Shown piece by piece: positions 42,845-51,921 of a stretch of 64,000 nt of DNA. The position numbers and the translations under genes were made by a program. Source of the DNA: Pedobacter sp. FW305-3-2-15-E-R2A2 (lineage in GTDB: Bacteria; Bacteroidota; Bacteroidia; Sphingobacteriales; Sphingobacteriaceae); the NCBI RefSeq assembly GCF_038446955.1, contig NZ_CP151803.1, positions 4,092,001-4,156,000 on the forward strand, written 5' to 3'. The first letter of the stretch is position 1; every line of letters begins with the position of its first letter. The notes under the pieces are model-generated. The model made no database searches, was not told the origin of the DNA, and saw only the letters and a list, made by a program, of their open reading frames with translations.

Positions 42845-43999
42845 ATGGCATCACTAACAAGAACCCAGGTTTTAATCATGTCGGCAACAGCCGGCATCGC
42901 GGTCGCAAATGTTTACTACAGTCAACCAATTTTACAAGCCATCGCCACCCAATTCCATACCACAGCAGAAAAAGCAGGAACCATATCAGTGCTTTCCCAG
43001 ATCGGCTACGGCATCGGACTATTTTTTCTCACACCGGCGGGCGATAGGATCGAACGCAAAAAGCTCATCTTATACCTGCAGGGCGGACTCATCCTATCGC
43101 TTTTACTCGTCGCCTTCTCTCCCAATCTGTATACCCTGTATGCCGGAAGCCTGCTGATCGGCGTTTTCTCCGTAGTCGCCCAGGTAATCCTGCCAATGGC
43201 CGCCAGCCTGGTCACAGAAAACAGAGGTAAAATAGTGGGCCAGATCTTCACAGGAATCCTCGTTGGCATCCTGGTTGCACGTGTGTTCAGCGGCTTCATC
43301 ACCGGCACCTTAGGCTGGCAATACGTATACCTAATCTCAGCAGCGATGGTTTTAGGTACAGGCATACTCATGCAGGCAGACTTCCCTTCCACTAGCGAAC
43401 GTTTTACCGGCAGCTATCCCTCGTTGCTAAAATCAACAATCACCCAATTCAAAAGATTCCCATTGCTGCGTCGTACCGCATTTACCGGCATGCTGGCCTT
43501 TGGAACTCTAAGCGCTTTTTGGGTAACCCTGACTTTCTACCTCAGTGCTGCACCCTTCCACTATTCCGCCGCGAAGATTGGCTTATTTGGCCTGCTTGCC
43601 GCAGCAGGTGCACTAATTGCACCGGTTTTTGGTAAACTCGCGGACAAAGGCTCTCCACGTCGCTCCCTCCTTTTCTCCACCGGCGTAACCCTGATCAGTA
43701 TCATCGTGTTGAAATTCTTTCCAGTTTCCCTTGCAGCCATCTGGGTTACCGTAGTGCTGCTCGACATTGGTGTGCAAGCAACTCAGGTCACCAACATTGC
43801 AATTATTTACACGCTGGATCCCACAGCCAACAGCAGGATCAACACAGTCTACATGACCAGCTATTTCATCGGCGGCGCCCTGGGATCTTTTATCGCCATC
43901 CAGCTCTATAACGCTGGCGGCTGGAGCTGGTCAACCTCATTTATGGGAGTAATGGCCATTATCACCATCATCAACGTCTTTACAACCAAAACTAAATAA
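42845..43999 (+). CDS. MFS transporter
   Basis: This is a 384-residue major facilitator with 12 predicted membrane segments. The loop motif LTPAGDRIERKKLILYL after helix 2 is the MFS motif A, and a second copy, GKLADKGSPRRSLLF, lies in the second half. I chose the ATG at 42845 (MASLTRTQVLIMSATAG); the longer frame from 42770 has no ATG and would add 25 polar residues. It is followed within 8 bp by an FAD monooxygenase, suggesting co-ordinated export and modification of a small compound. Confidence 0.88.
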   Translation: MASLTRTQVLIMSATAGIAVANVYYSQPILQAIATQFHTTAEKAGTISVLSQIGYGIGLFFLTPAGDRIERKKLILYLQGGLILSLLLVAFSPNLYTLYAGSLLIGVFSVVAQVILPMAASLVTENRGKIVGQIFTGILVGILVARVFSGFITGTLGWQYVYLISAAMVLGTGILMQADFPSTSERFTGSYPSLLKSTITQFKRFPLLRRTAFTGMLAFGTLSAFWVTLTFYLSAAPFHYSAAKIGLFGLLAAAGALIAPVFGKLADKGSPRRSLLFSTGVTLISIIVLKFFPVSLAAIWVTVVLLDIGVQATQVTNIAIIYTLDPTANSRINTVYMTSYFIGGALGSFIAIQLYNAGGWSWSTSFMGVMAIITIINVFTTKTK

Positions 44000-44007
44000 C
44001 AGCTATC

Positions 44008-45126
44008 ATGAAAATAATTATAATCGGAGGCTCTATTGGAGGGCTGAGCGCAGGCATTGCATTAATGGACGCAGGTCACGATGTTCATATTTATGAACGC
44101 AGCGCAGGAGAAATGAAGGACAGAGGCGCAGGTCTTGTCATCCAGCACGACATGATGGAGTACTTCATCGAACAAGGCATTAGCACCCGATCCGTTTTCG
44201 GCGTTTCAGCGACGAAAAGACAGATCCTCGATGATAAGGGTCGTGCGGCGCTTTTGTACCCAAACGACACGGTGTTTACCTCCTGGAACTACATCTGGCG
44301 ACAGCTGAAAGATTACTTCCCCGCATCCAGCTATTCCGCAGGTTTTGAACTCGAAAGCATCAATGAAGAAGAAAATAAGGTAACCGCAAGATTCAAAAAC
44401 GGCGAGCACAGAACAGCTGACCTGATCATTGGCGCCGACGGGCTAAGTTCTACTGTGAGAAACTACGTCGCACCTGGAATAAACCCACAATATGCGGGCT
44501 ATGTAGCCTACCGTGGTCTGATCCCCGAAAGTGAACTCACCGCGGATGAAGTCAGCTTCTTCAGCGATAAATTCTCCATCCATCACTATCAAAATTCCCA
44601 CTTCCTCTCCTACCTGGTTCCTGGAATAAATGGCGATCTGAGGGAAGGTCAGCGCTTATACAACTGGGTTTGGTATCAGAACAAAACCACAAAGCAACTG
44701 GAAGAACTGTTAACCGACAAAAACGGTACCCACCGCCAGTTTACCGTTCCAGCCGGCTTTTTAAGTCCGGATCAACAACACCAGCTTAATGAACGCGCAG
44801 CAAAGGAACTGCCGGAAGTCTTAAAAAACCGGGTGCAGCAAACACCAAACCCATTTGTGCAAGTCATTCTGGACATGGCAGTACCGAAAATGTTTAAAGG
44901 CCGTATCGCCATCCTTGGTGATGCAGCCAACCTGGTCAGGCCACATACCGCATCCGGCACCGCCAAAGCCTACCGTGATGCCATTTCCCTTGCCATGAAC
45001 TTAAGCGAACAAAAGGACCTGAATACTGCTTTGCAAAACTGGAACAAATACCAGATCCGACATGCCATCTCGCTGGACATGCATGGCAGGCAACTGGCCG
45101 CCCAGAGTGGACTCGGACCTCATTAA
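44008..45126 (+). CDS. FAD-dependent monooxygenase
   Basis: This is a 372-residue class A flavin monooxygenase. The dinucleotide fold is KIIIIGGSIGGLSAGIALMDAG, the middle DG motif is ADLIIGADGLSSTVR (about residue 150), and the C-terminal GD motif is RIAILGDAANLVRPHTASG. It resembles 2,6-dihydroxypyridine- and salicylate-type hydroxylases, but the substrate is not clear. It begins 8 bp after the MFS gene. A detoxification role is possible, such as hydroxylating a compound that the MFS exports. Confidence 0.85.
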   Translation: MKIIIIGGSIGGLSAGIALMDAGHDVHIYERSAGEMKDRGAGLVIQHDMMEYFIEQGISTRSVFGVSATKRQILDDKGRAALLYPNDTVFTSWNYIWRQLKDYFPASSYSAGFELESINEEENKVTARFKNGEHRTADLIIGADGLSSTVRNYVAPGINPQYAGYVAYRGLIPESELTADEVSFFSDKFSIHHYQNSHFLSYLVPGINGDLREGQRLYNWVWYQNKTTKQLEELLTDKNGTHRQFTVPAGFLSPDQQHQLNERAAKELPEVLKNRVQQTPNPFVQVILDMAVPKMFKGRIAILGDAANLVRPHTASGTAKAYRDAISLAMNLSEQKDLNTALQNWNKYQIRHAISLDMHGRQLAAQSGLGPH

Positions 45127-45141
45127 ACGGTGATCATATGG

Positions 45142-46845
45142 TCACATCACGCTACTTTGATACTTCTCCATCAAGCGCAGTATCACATTTGCAGGAATAA
45201 CAAATGTGGCGGCCCTGCTGAAACGTGCGATATTAATGCCATAGAAACGATGATTAATGTCAAAAACAGGACCGCCACATTCATCAGGTTTGATTTTAGC
45301 ATCATGACTAAATACCTGGCTAAACCCATCACGTCTGATGCTTTTACCTCCCGGAAATTGTTCTGCAGGATGATCTGACAAAGGAGCCTGATAAACGCCC
45401 AAGGTCAGTTGTTTTGAAGACAGATTATCCAAACGCTTTATGCCAAAAGTAAGCTGATCATATGGCCAGAACTTCATCAACTCAGCGCCGTAATCTTCAG
45501 GCTTATTTATCGCTACAGCATTGACACTTAAAATCCGGTCACCTACCGCTATGCCACTTACACCTGCCGGAGAACCGGGTTGCACCGCGGTAATCACAAT
45601 ATTGTTCTCTTTGAACGTAGCCATAGCACCCAAATATCCAATGCTAAATCTCTTTAGAGATTTAAAATACATACTTCCGACAGTACTGATCTGACCATCG
45701 GAGACTGATTGTGGAGAAATCAGGAATTTACCAAAATCCTGAAATGATAAGCTATCCCTGTTAAACTGTTTTAATGGTATTCCTCCCTTAATTGTGCTTA
45801 GCGGCTGCAATAAAACAAGGTCATTTTCTGAGTCCCGGAAAATCACTTTAAGGACAATAGATTTGTTTCCGGCCAATACAACCAGATGGTCACCAATCAG
45901 CGAACTTTTACTGATCACAAAACTGCTATTGGTACCTGCAGACCTTACAGACATGGAGAATAAAGTTCCATTGATCTGTTGTGTTTTACCATTTATCACG
46001 CTGCTGACCCGTAAACAACTCTGCTTTAACGGAGTAGGTAAACGAGCAAAGCCAGGCTGTTGATCTTTGAGGAGGGCAAAACCATTCATCATCCTTGACC
46101 GATATGGATCAGTACCCACAGCATCTTCAATTGAAGGGAGTAAACCATAGGTTCTAGGGATATTTAAAGCGGTCCAGTACTTCCTGTAGAGATCGATTGG
46201 AATTTCATAATTTTCATCTTCCAGGATTCCAATTGCGCTATGTAAAGCGATAACCCGTCCTAAATGATCAAATAGTGGACCTCCGGAATCTCCGGGTTCC
46301 ATAATGCAGGTGGATTGTATAAAGCCAAACTCATTTTTCTTATTCGTAATCCGGCCAAACCTGATGGTTGGCAAGGGTTGATTTAAGGTCTCCGGATAAG
46401 CGATACTTAAACAAGGCTCGCCTACCTTTAATGATGATGACCAGCCCATTTCCGCATAAGGCCAAATGTCCGCTCCGGTCATTTTCATGACAGCAACATC
46501 AGGGAAGCGCTTATTTTCGGTAAACTCGATTTCACCCAGGCCTATTGCAATATGGGATTTCCCATTGGGAAAACTGACCAGATAAGTATTACCGGGCTCA
46601 TTCACATGTGCAGCTGTTAAAATATGGCCTTGGGCGCTCACAACAACCCCACTAAACTGCGCACTTGTCTGAACCTTTTTTAAAGTATCAAAACCCCAGA
46701 TCCTTACACTGGCAACATAAGCCTTTTCTATCGCTTTGCCTAGCGTTTGTTCTAATTTTCGGGAATGAATATTTTGACCATAAGATTGGCCACATAAAAG
46801 AAAAAAGAATACAGCGGCTTTAAAACTATTTTTAAGAATGGTCAT
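45142..46845 (-). CDS. Secreted two-domain trypsin-like protease with PDZ domain
   Basis: The 567-residue protein has a signal peptide (AVFFFLLCGQSYGQ). The first protease domain has the triad His in ILTAAHVNEPG, Asp in KRFPDVAVMKM and Ser in GDSGGPLFD. A second, degenerate protease-like domain begins near residue 280, followed by a PDZ domain (GSPAGVSGIAVGDRILSVNA). It ends in DECGGPVFDINHRFYG, where the nucleophile Ser is Cys. The second domain may thus be a pseudoenzyme. It follows the terminator of the SusCD operon, so it is probably separately transcribed. Confidence 0.85.
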   Translation of the reverse strand: MTILKNSFKAAVFFFLLCGQSYGQNIHSRKLEQTLGKAIEKAYVASVRIWGFDTLKKVQTSAQFSGVVVSAQGHILTAAHVNEPGNTYLVSFPNGKSHIAIGLGEIEFTENKRFPDVAVMKMTGADIWPYAEMGWSSSLKVGEPCLSIAYPETLNQPLPTIRFGRITNKKNEFGFIQSTCIMEPGDSGGPLFDHLGRVIALHSAIGILEDENYEIPIDLYRKYWTALNIPRTYGLLPSIEDAVGTDPYRSRMMNGFALLKDQQPGFARLPTPLKQSCLRVSSVINGKTQQINGTLFSMSVRSAGTNSSFVISKSSLIGDHLVVLAGNKSIVLKVIFRDSENDLVLLQPLSTIKGGIPLKQFNRDSLSFQDFGKFLISPQSVSDGQISTVGSMYFKSLKRFSIGYLGAMATFKENNIVITAVQPGSPAGVSGIAVGDRILSVNAVAINKPEDYGAELMKFWPYDQLTFGIKRLDNLSSKQLTLGVYQAPLSDHPAEQFPGGKSIRRDGFSQVFSHDAKIKPDECGGPVFDINHRFYGINIARFSRAATFVIPANVILRLMEKYQSSVM

Positions 46846-46859
46846 TAGCGTTTAAAAAA

Positions 46860-46914
46860 ATACTTGCCCGGCAATCGGATTAAACGATGATTAAATGATT
46901 GTCCGGGCAAGTAT
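46860..46914 (-). terminator. Terminator of the SusCD operon
   Basis: The 12-base perfect arms ATACTTGCCCGG and CCGGGCAAGTAT are followed on the minus strand by a run of T, downstream of the TlpA-like stop. Confidence 0.75.
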
Positions 46915-46934
46915 GCAATAGCAGAATAGAATAC

Positions 46935-48074
46935 CTATTTCATTAACTCAGCCAGTTTTTTATTGAGCACTTCACCCATTAAGTGACTGCCAATGATCTT
47001 ACCGTCCGGCGCGATCAAAAAATTAGCAGGCACACCTGATATGCCATAGACCTTTCTTGCGTCGCTTTCCCAACCTTTTAAGTCAGAGACCTGAGGCCAG
47101 GTTAAGCCATCTTTTTTAATCGCCTCGATCCATTTAGCCTTATCATGATCTACAGAAACACCAAGGATCTCAAATCCCTTATCTTTATAGGCAGCATATT
47201 GTTTCAACAAATTAGGACTCTCCGCGCGACAAGGAGAACACCAACTGGCCCAAAACTCCACCAATACATACTTTCCCTTAAAATCTGATAGCGACACAGA
47301 TTTGCCATTTACATCCTTTTGTGTAAAATCAGGGGCTTTTGAACCCAGCGCAGTGATGGTAGTGGCATTCAGAATTTTATAAAGACCCTGACCAGTATAA
47401 GACAACCTCAGCGGCTCAGTGAGACCATTAAATAGAGGCAATGCGATGTCTGACTTTACACCATATCCACTTACAGATTCAGATAAAGCCTGCAACGCAA
47501 AATAAGAACCTGGATTATTTTTCGCGAACAGCAACATCTTTTGTCCGCGGGAAACCCTTAGTGCCTTCACTTTTTTATCAAGAACATTAAAATAAGCAGT
47601 GTCTTTTTGCTGCTCAGGTGTAGCCTTTTTCAGCAGCACATTGGCATTATGATGCACCGTCATCACTGTTGGCCCCACTTCCTTTTCGAAGGCTTTCATC
47701 TCCTCATATACTTTTGATCCCGTCCATTTTGCATTATATAAAGAGTCCGGAGAACTGATATGTATGTTTTCCTTACCGAAGTTCATATAAATTACATCTC
47801 CGATGCCGCTGGCATAAATTTCCTTATCTCTGATCCCTTCACGCGAAAGTGTCATTCTGGAAGAAGCGATTCCTTTTATATTCCCTGTAAATTTAAATGT
47901 CCCGTTTACAAAGGTGGCAGAGTCCGATTTCCCCTCTCCTTCTGAGCTGTAATCAAGATAGACCTTTGCAGGTGCATTAAGGTTGCCAATTTTGCCGGTA
48001 ATGGTAAAATTAGGTGTCTGTGCTGCTGCCACAAAGGGTGCTAATGCAGCAATTATCAATAGTTTTATTTTCAT
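46935..48074 (-). CDS. TlpA/DUF4369-type thioredoxin-like protein
   Basis: The 379-residue protein has a signal peptide (LIIAALAPFVAAAQ). An N-terminal DUF4369-like domain begins FTITGKIGNLNAPAKVYLDY. The C-terminal thioredoxin fold has the redox motif EFWASWCSPCRAESPN and YGISGVPANFLIAPDGK with the cis-Pro. It acts in the periplasm on disulfide bonds, probably of outer-membrane or surface proteins of this operon. It is the last gene of the SusC-SusD operon. Confidence 0.9.
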   Translation of the reverse strand: MKIKLLIIAALAPFVAAAQTPNFTITGKIGNLNAPAKVYLDYSSEGEGKSDSATFVNGTFKFTGNIKGIASSRMTLSREGIRDKEIYASGIGDVIYMNFGKENIHISSPDSLYNAKWTGSKVYEEMKAFEKEVGPTVMTVHHNANVLLKKATPEQQKDTAYFNVLDKKVKALRVSRGQKMLLFAKNNPGSYFALQALSESVSGYGVKSDIALPLFNGLTEPLRLSYTGQGLYKILNATTITALGSKAPDFTQKDVNGKSVSLSDFKGKYVLVEFWASWCSPCRAESPNLLKQYAAYKDKGFEILGVSVDHDKAKWIEAIKKDGLTWPQVSDLKGWESDARKVYGISGVPANFLIAPDGKIIGSHLMGEVLNKKLAELMK

Positions 48075-48097
48075 TGTGTTCTATGTGTTTATCGTTT

Positions 48098-49519
48098 TTA
48101 TCTGATGACTAAATCAACCGGTTCACCGGGAATGCCACTGATCGTGTTGGTGATGTTCCCATTTTTACCCACGGTTACATCAAGTGTGTATACAAATCCA
48201 TTTACGCCTGCTGAAAGGGTATTTCCATCTGCACTTATTTTTAACATCGTCACCTTTTTACCGCTAAAGCTGGTTTCAAGCTCCGTCAGACTTTCATTTA
48301 CCGGATTATACCTCCATATTTTATCATTTGAGGAGAAATAGAATACATTCAGGTTGTTACGTACCCATTTTGAGTCTGCATTCACCGATGAGGAGCCCTT
48401 AAAGAGACGTTTATGCTCAGGAATAATTTCCTTATCCGTGCCGGTGAGTTTGTAGCTGAACTTCAGTTCATAGGTATTCCCCTCGGCCTCCTTAAAGTAA
48501 GCGTAAGAAGTGCCCGACTCGCCTGCTTTCATGAAAATCAGGTTTTGCAAGCCAATGGATTTAGGGTTGAATATACTGGTCTCCTTTACGAGATAAGTGG
48601 TCCCGAGGTAGCTCCCATCTCCACCAAAAATGACAAATGCTTTTGCTTTCTTATCGAAACCAAAATAAAATGAGCTCCCATGCGTAAAAAAGCTGGACAA
48701 TTGATAATCGCCATTCTGTTCATTCGCAAACTTCCCATAATCTGGTGCAAATGGTGCTGTGCTTGTGATACCGATGTATAATTTATTGTTGATGACCCCA
48801 TTTGAGATCGTCCCCATCACCGGCTCTATATATCCGGGGGAAACCATAGCAGGAGGCAAAAAGAACTGCGATTTGAAGTTATCTTTGTGCAGCAAAGTAT
48901 TTGCGTCGACTATGGTACTTCCCTTAACCTCATCATTACATAATACCCAGTATTCTTCCTTGCTCAGCAATTGAAAAGGCAAAGGTTTTGAATAGTACAA
49001 CTGCACCGGATTCCCAGCCAGAGATAGGTTGTTAAGGTTTTGATAGATATTTGGCAATACCGTATTGTCTGGCTTTACGAACGACAATTTTGTAACGCCG
49101 CCATCACTGCTCAATACCACCGAACCTGTAGAAAATTGGGTGGTGCCGGTTACCTTAAACTTGAACTTATAAATAAGGCCATTTCTTTTATCGGTAACCA
49201 CCAATGTACCCGCTCTTTCGCCCGGACCTAGTCCATAAAGCATTTTTAAGGGATAACCGGTATAAACGATTTCCTTAAGTTCCTCCAACACAAATATCCG
49301 CCATTCAAAATTGAGGTCTTTCATCGGGTCTGCGTCTTCCAGACTAATTTTCGGTTTGATCACCAGTGTATCGCCGGTAAGTGCCGGAAAATTAACATTG
49401 GCAACCCCTTCTACCACAGGCACTGAAGGAGGGGAATAGGAATAGTTCCCCAGGTCCTTTTTACAGGAGGTATAAAATAGGACTGTGATGGCCAGTATAA
49501 ATATATATTTAAAATTCAT
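48098..49519 (-). CDS. PKD-like surface lipoprotein
   Basis: The 473-residue lipoprotein has lipobox LFYTSCKKD. It carries beta-rich PKD-like repeats: YSYSPPSVPVVEG, then ISLEDADPMKDLNFEWRIF and a C-terminal propeller-like region. I chose the ATG at 49519 (MNFKYIFIL) over a longer frame lacking a signal peptide. Family members are linked to SusCD pairs in Bacteroidota and likely bind the substrate at the cell surface. It follows the DUF4843 gene by about 22 bp. Confidence 0.8.
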   Translation of the reverse strand: MNFKYIFILAITVLFYTSCKKDLGNYSYSPPSVPVVEGVANVNFPALTGDTLVIKPKISLEDADPMKDLNFEWRIFVLEELKEIVYTGYPLKMLYGLGPGERAGTLVVTDKRNGLIYKFKFKVTGTTQFSTGSVVLSSDGGVTKLSFVKPDNTVLPNIYQNLNNLSLAGNPVQLYYSKPLPFQLLSKEEYWVLCNDEVKGSTIVDANTLLHKDNFKSQFFLPPAMVSPGYIEPVMGTISNGVINNKLYIGITSTAPFAPDYGKFANEQNGDYQLSSFFTHGSSFYFGFDKKAKAFVIFGGDGSYLGTTYLVKETSIFNPKSIGLQNLIFMKAGESGTSYAYFKEAEGNTYELKFSYKLTGTDKEIIPEHKRLFKGSSSVNADSKWVRNNLNVFYFSSNDKIWRYNPVNESLTELETSFSGKKVTMLKISADGNTLSAGVNGFVYTLDVTVGKNGNITNTISGIPGEPVDLVIR

Positions 49520-49541
49520 GATCTTTTTGTTAATACGTGAA

Positions 49542-50393
49542 CTACATGATGATCTGCTTACCAGCCTCATTGATAAAGAAATACCCGTTTACCTGAGGAA
49601 AGAACTTTACATAAAATTTGATTTCCGGTGATGTCGTGTGGTAGAAATCATAATCCTCCGTTCCATCCTGACGTTTGGTAAGGACATATCCCGCCTGTGG
49701 ATTTCTGCTGACCCAGGTAAAGGGATCCTTCACAAACAACCTCACATTTTCCAGATAGTACAAGGTTCTCGGGATCTCCAGGTAAGCAGTGGGTAATGTT
49801 GGGTTGACCAGGTCTTTTCCACCGGAAATGAGGAACAATTGATGGGTTACCCTGCTGTATTGTCCAAGTTGTCCTTGCCAGAACATCCACCAGGAAGGCA
49901 TTTCCAGTCTATTGGAATAAATGATTTTTTTGGTCCGCAGCTTAGCTGGCAAATTCGGTTTAAAATCAGTACTTCCGCTCAGCATAAAGGTTAAGGCTAC
50001 AGACTTACTGCTTAATTCCTGGTCGATATTCTTAATGATCACCGGAACTTTTATTTTTCCGGAATCTGCAGGCATGATGTAAAAAGGTTGAAGCGGTTCG
50101 TAATGCTTCTCCTTTTCTGCGGTCGTCGACGTATCTACAACCGTCAGAACAAACTGCCTGTCGCGGTTCAGTCGTTTACCGGAAACCACCACCGGCACCC
50201 AAACGGTATCTTTTGCCAATCCCGGACGGGTAGAAAAGGAATAAGTAACTGCTGCAGTGTCAAAAACACCGTCCTTATCGTAATAATTTAAGTAAATATT
50301 ATCGCCGGATTCATAAGTCGATATGTCGCTTTTTTTACAGGCAAATAGCAATGAGCCAAGTATAAAAACGTAAAATATGTTCATTTTCATCAT
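49542..50393 (-). CDS. DUF4843-type lipoprotein
   Basis: The 283-residue lipoprotein has lipobox SLLFACKKSD, and then a segment SGDNIYLNYYDKDGVFDTAAVTYSF as in DUF4843 proteins. Two Ig-like repeats follow. It is usually encoded right after SusD in such loci, as here with an 8-bp gap. It is probably an accessory surface ligand-binding protein. Confidence 0.82.
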   Translation of the reverse strand: MMKMNIFYVFILGSLLFACKKSDISTYESGDNIYLNYYDKDGVFDTAAVTYSFSTRPGLAKDTVWVPVVVSGKRLNRDRQFVLTVVDTSTTAEKEKHYEPLQPFYIMPADSGKIKVPVIIKNIDQELSSKSVALTFMLSGSTDFKPNLPAKLRTKKIIYSNRLEMPSWWMFWQGQLGQYSRVTHQLFLISGGKDLVNPTLPTAYLEIPRTLYYLENVRLFVKDPFTWVSRNPQAGYVLTKRQDGTEDYDFYHTTSPEIKFYVKFFPQVNGYFFINEAGKQIIM

Positions 50394-50401
50394 CTCTGTA
50401 T

Positions 50402-51910
50402 TTAGTTTCTGTAAGCTTGTTCGTCAACCGGAATTGGGGATACAAAAATGCCGTTGGAGGCAGGATAGATCAATCCATTGGCATTAATGACGTCCCTGTT
50501 TAACCTTTTATGCATAAAGAAAATCTGGCTTTCCCCGTAGAGCTCTTTTCTTGCCTCTCCAACGAGCTTAGTCATAAATTCGGTTTTGCTGATGTTTTTT
50601 GGTAATGGCGTACCAATGCCGCGGTGTTTGCGTACGGTGTCTACCAAAGCAGTGGCATTGTTCGGATCACTGTCAAAACTGGCTTCCGCAGCAATGTAAT
50701 AGACTTCTGAGAGCCGCAGGCCAGGCGTTACTGTGGGATGAAGATTTTTTAAAGGACTCGAATTTGTCGTGTACTTCTGTAAAAAAGCTTTTCCGGCATT
50801 ATTGGATGAGGGTACATCGCGGAACCATTGTGCCCTTCTCCAGTCATCTGCACCAACTGTTCCTTTTTCATAGATCAGGTCCTTCTGTGTAATCGAAGGC
50901 ACATACATGGCATCATTTTTTGTAAACAAGGCGGAGAAATGATCTACCTGATTGTTGTCTTGTGAAACATACCAGGCCGTAATCAGCTCCGGATAAAAGA
51001 TTTTATCCCGCTGTTCAGGATTGGTATTGTTAAAATCTGCACTCTCCGTCCAGGGGAATTTTTTAGCATCGATCACCTCCCTCGCATTTTGCAAACTATT
51101 GGGCAGGTCGTTCTTATACAGATAAACCCTGGCCAGCTGACCGCAGACGGTAAAATAATTCATGCGGTGCCTTCTGTTCTGAAGAAACAGCGAGGAACTA
51201 CTCGTCTCCGTTGATTTTTTTGCTGTCGGTGTTTCATCCGGATAAACTTTTCCCGGATAACCAATGATGTATCCCGGACTCAAAATAGGATCGGAAGTTC
51301 GCAGCAGTACTTTAGCTGCAGAAAGATCGGCAATCACTTTATCCAATACCTCAGTTACCGTAGAGAAAGGAGTGCTTTTTATAGAAACTGTGGTTACATA
51401 AGGGATTGCCGAAACGCCGGGATTGTTTTTATAGGATGGTGCGTACATCCTTAACAAGTCAAAGTGCAGGTAAGCACGGAGCGTCAGCGCTTCACCTTTG
51501 ATCAGCTCAAAGTTTTTATCCTGAAAAATGGATTTCTTCTGATCTATCGCTTCAAGTATGGCGTTGCAATTACTGATGGCCTTATAGAAATTGATCCAGA
51601 TCTGATCATATTTGCTGATCAGCGTCTGATCGGTATATTTAAATGAAGCAATCTTCTGCAGGTTAAGATCGGTAAGCGTATAATTTTGCGCCATAATGTC
51701 CAGATTAGACACGGTCAGGTTACCTCCATATAAATCGCGGGTGGCACAATAGGTATACACCCCATTCAATGCTTCTTTGAAACCTTCTTCTGTGGTAAAT
51801 AATTGTTCCTTGGTTACATCAGATTCTGGCTGTACATCGAGAAATTTCTTGCATGAAGCACAAATCAGCAAGCAGATCGTCACTATATAAATTAATTTTA
51901 ATGAATTCAT
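50402..51910 (-). CDS. SusD/RagB-type outer-membrane lipoprotein
   Basis: The 502-residue lipoprotein has lipobox LLICASCKKFLDVQP. It has the SusD opening motif LFTTEEGFKEALNGVYTY and tetratricopeptide-like helices in the middle (LTLRAYLHFDLLRMYAPSY). The C-terminus, PIPVDEQAYRN, fits the family. It forms the lid on the SusC barrel and binds the ligand before uptake. It is encoded 11 bp after the SusC-like gene. The ligand (glycan, peptide or other) cannot be told from the sequence. Confidence 0.93.
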   Translation of the reverse strand: MNSLKLIYIVTICLLICASCKKFLDVQPESDVTKEQLFTTEEGFKEALNGVYTYCATRDLYGGNLTVSNLDIMAQNYTLTDLNLQKIASFKYTDQTLISKYDQIWINFYKAISNCNAILEAIDQKKSIFQDKNFELIKGEALTLRAYLHFDLLRMYAPSYKNNPGVSAIPYVTTVSIKSTPFSTVTEVLDKVIADLSAAKVLLRTSDPILSPGYIIGYPGKVYPDETPTAKKSTETSSSSLFLQNRRHRMNYFTVCGQLARVYLYKNDLPNSLQNAREVIDAKKFPWTESADFNNTNPEQRDKIFYPELITAWYVSQDNNQVDHFSALFTKNDAMYVPSITQKDLIYEKGTVGADDWRRAQWFRDVPSSNNAGKAFLQKYTTNSSPLKNLHPTVTPGLRLSEVYYIAAEASFDSDPNNATALVDTVRKHRGIGTPLPKNISKTEFMTKLVGEARKELYGESQIFFMHKRLNRDVINANGLIYPASNGIFVSPIPVDEQAYRN

Positions 51911-51921
51911 GTCGGTAGTTT

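Noticed and set aside
42799..43157. Plus-strand frames in other phases inside the MFS gene
   Set aside because: They overlap the MFS helices, are rich in His and Ser, and have no domain.
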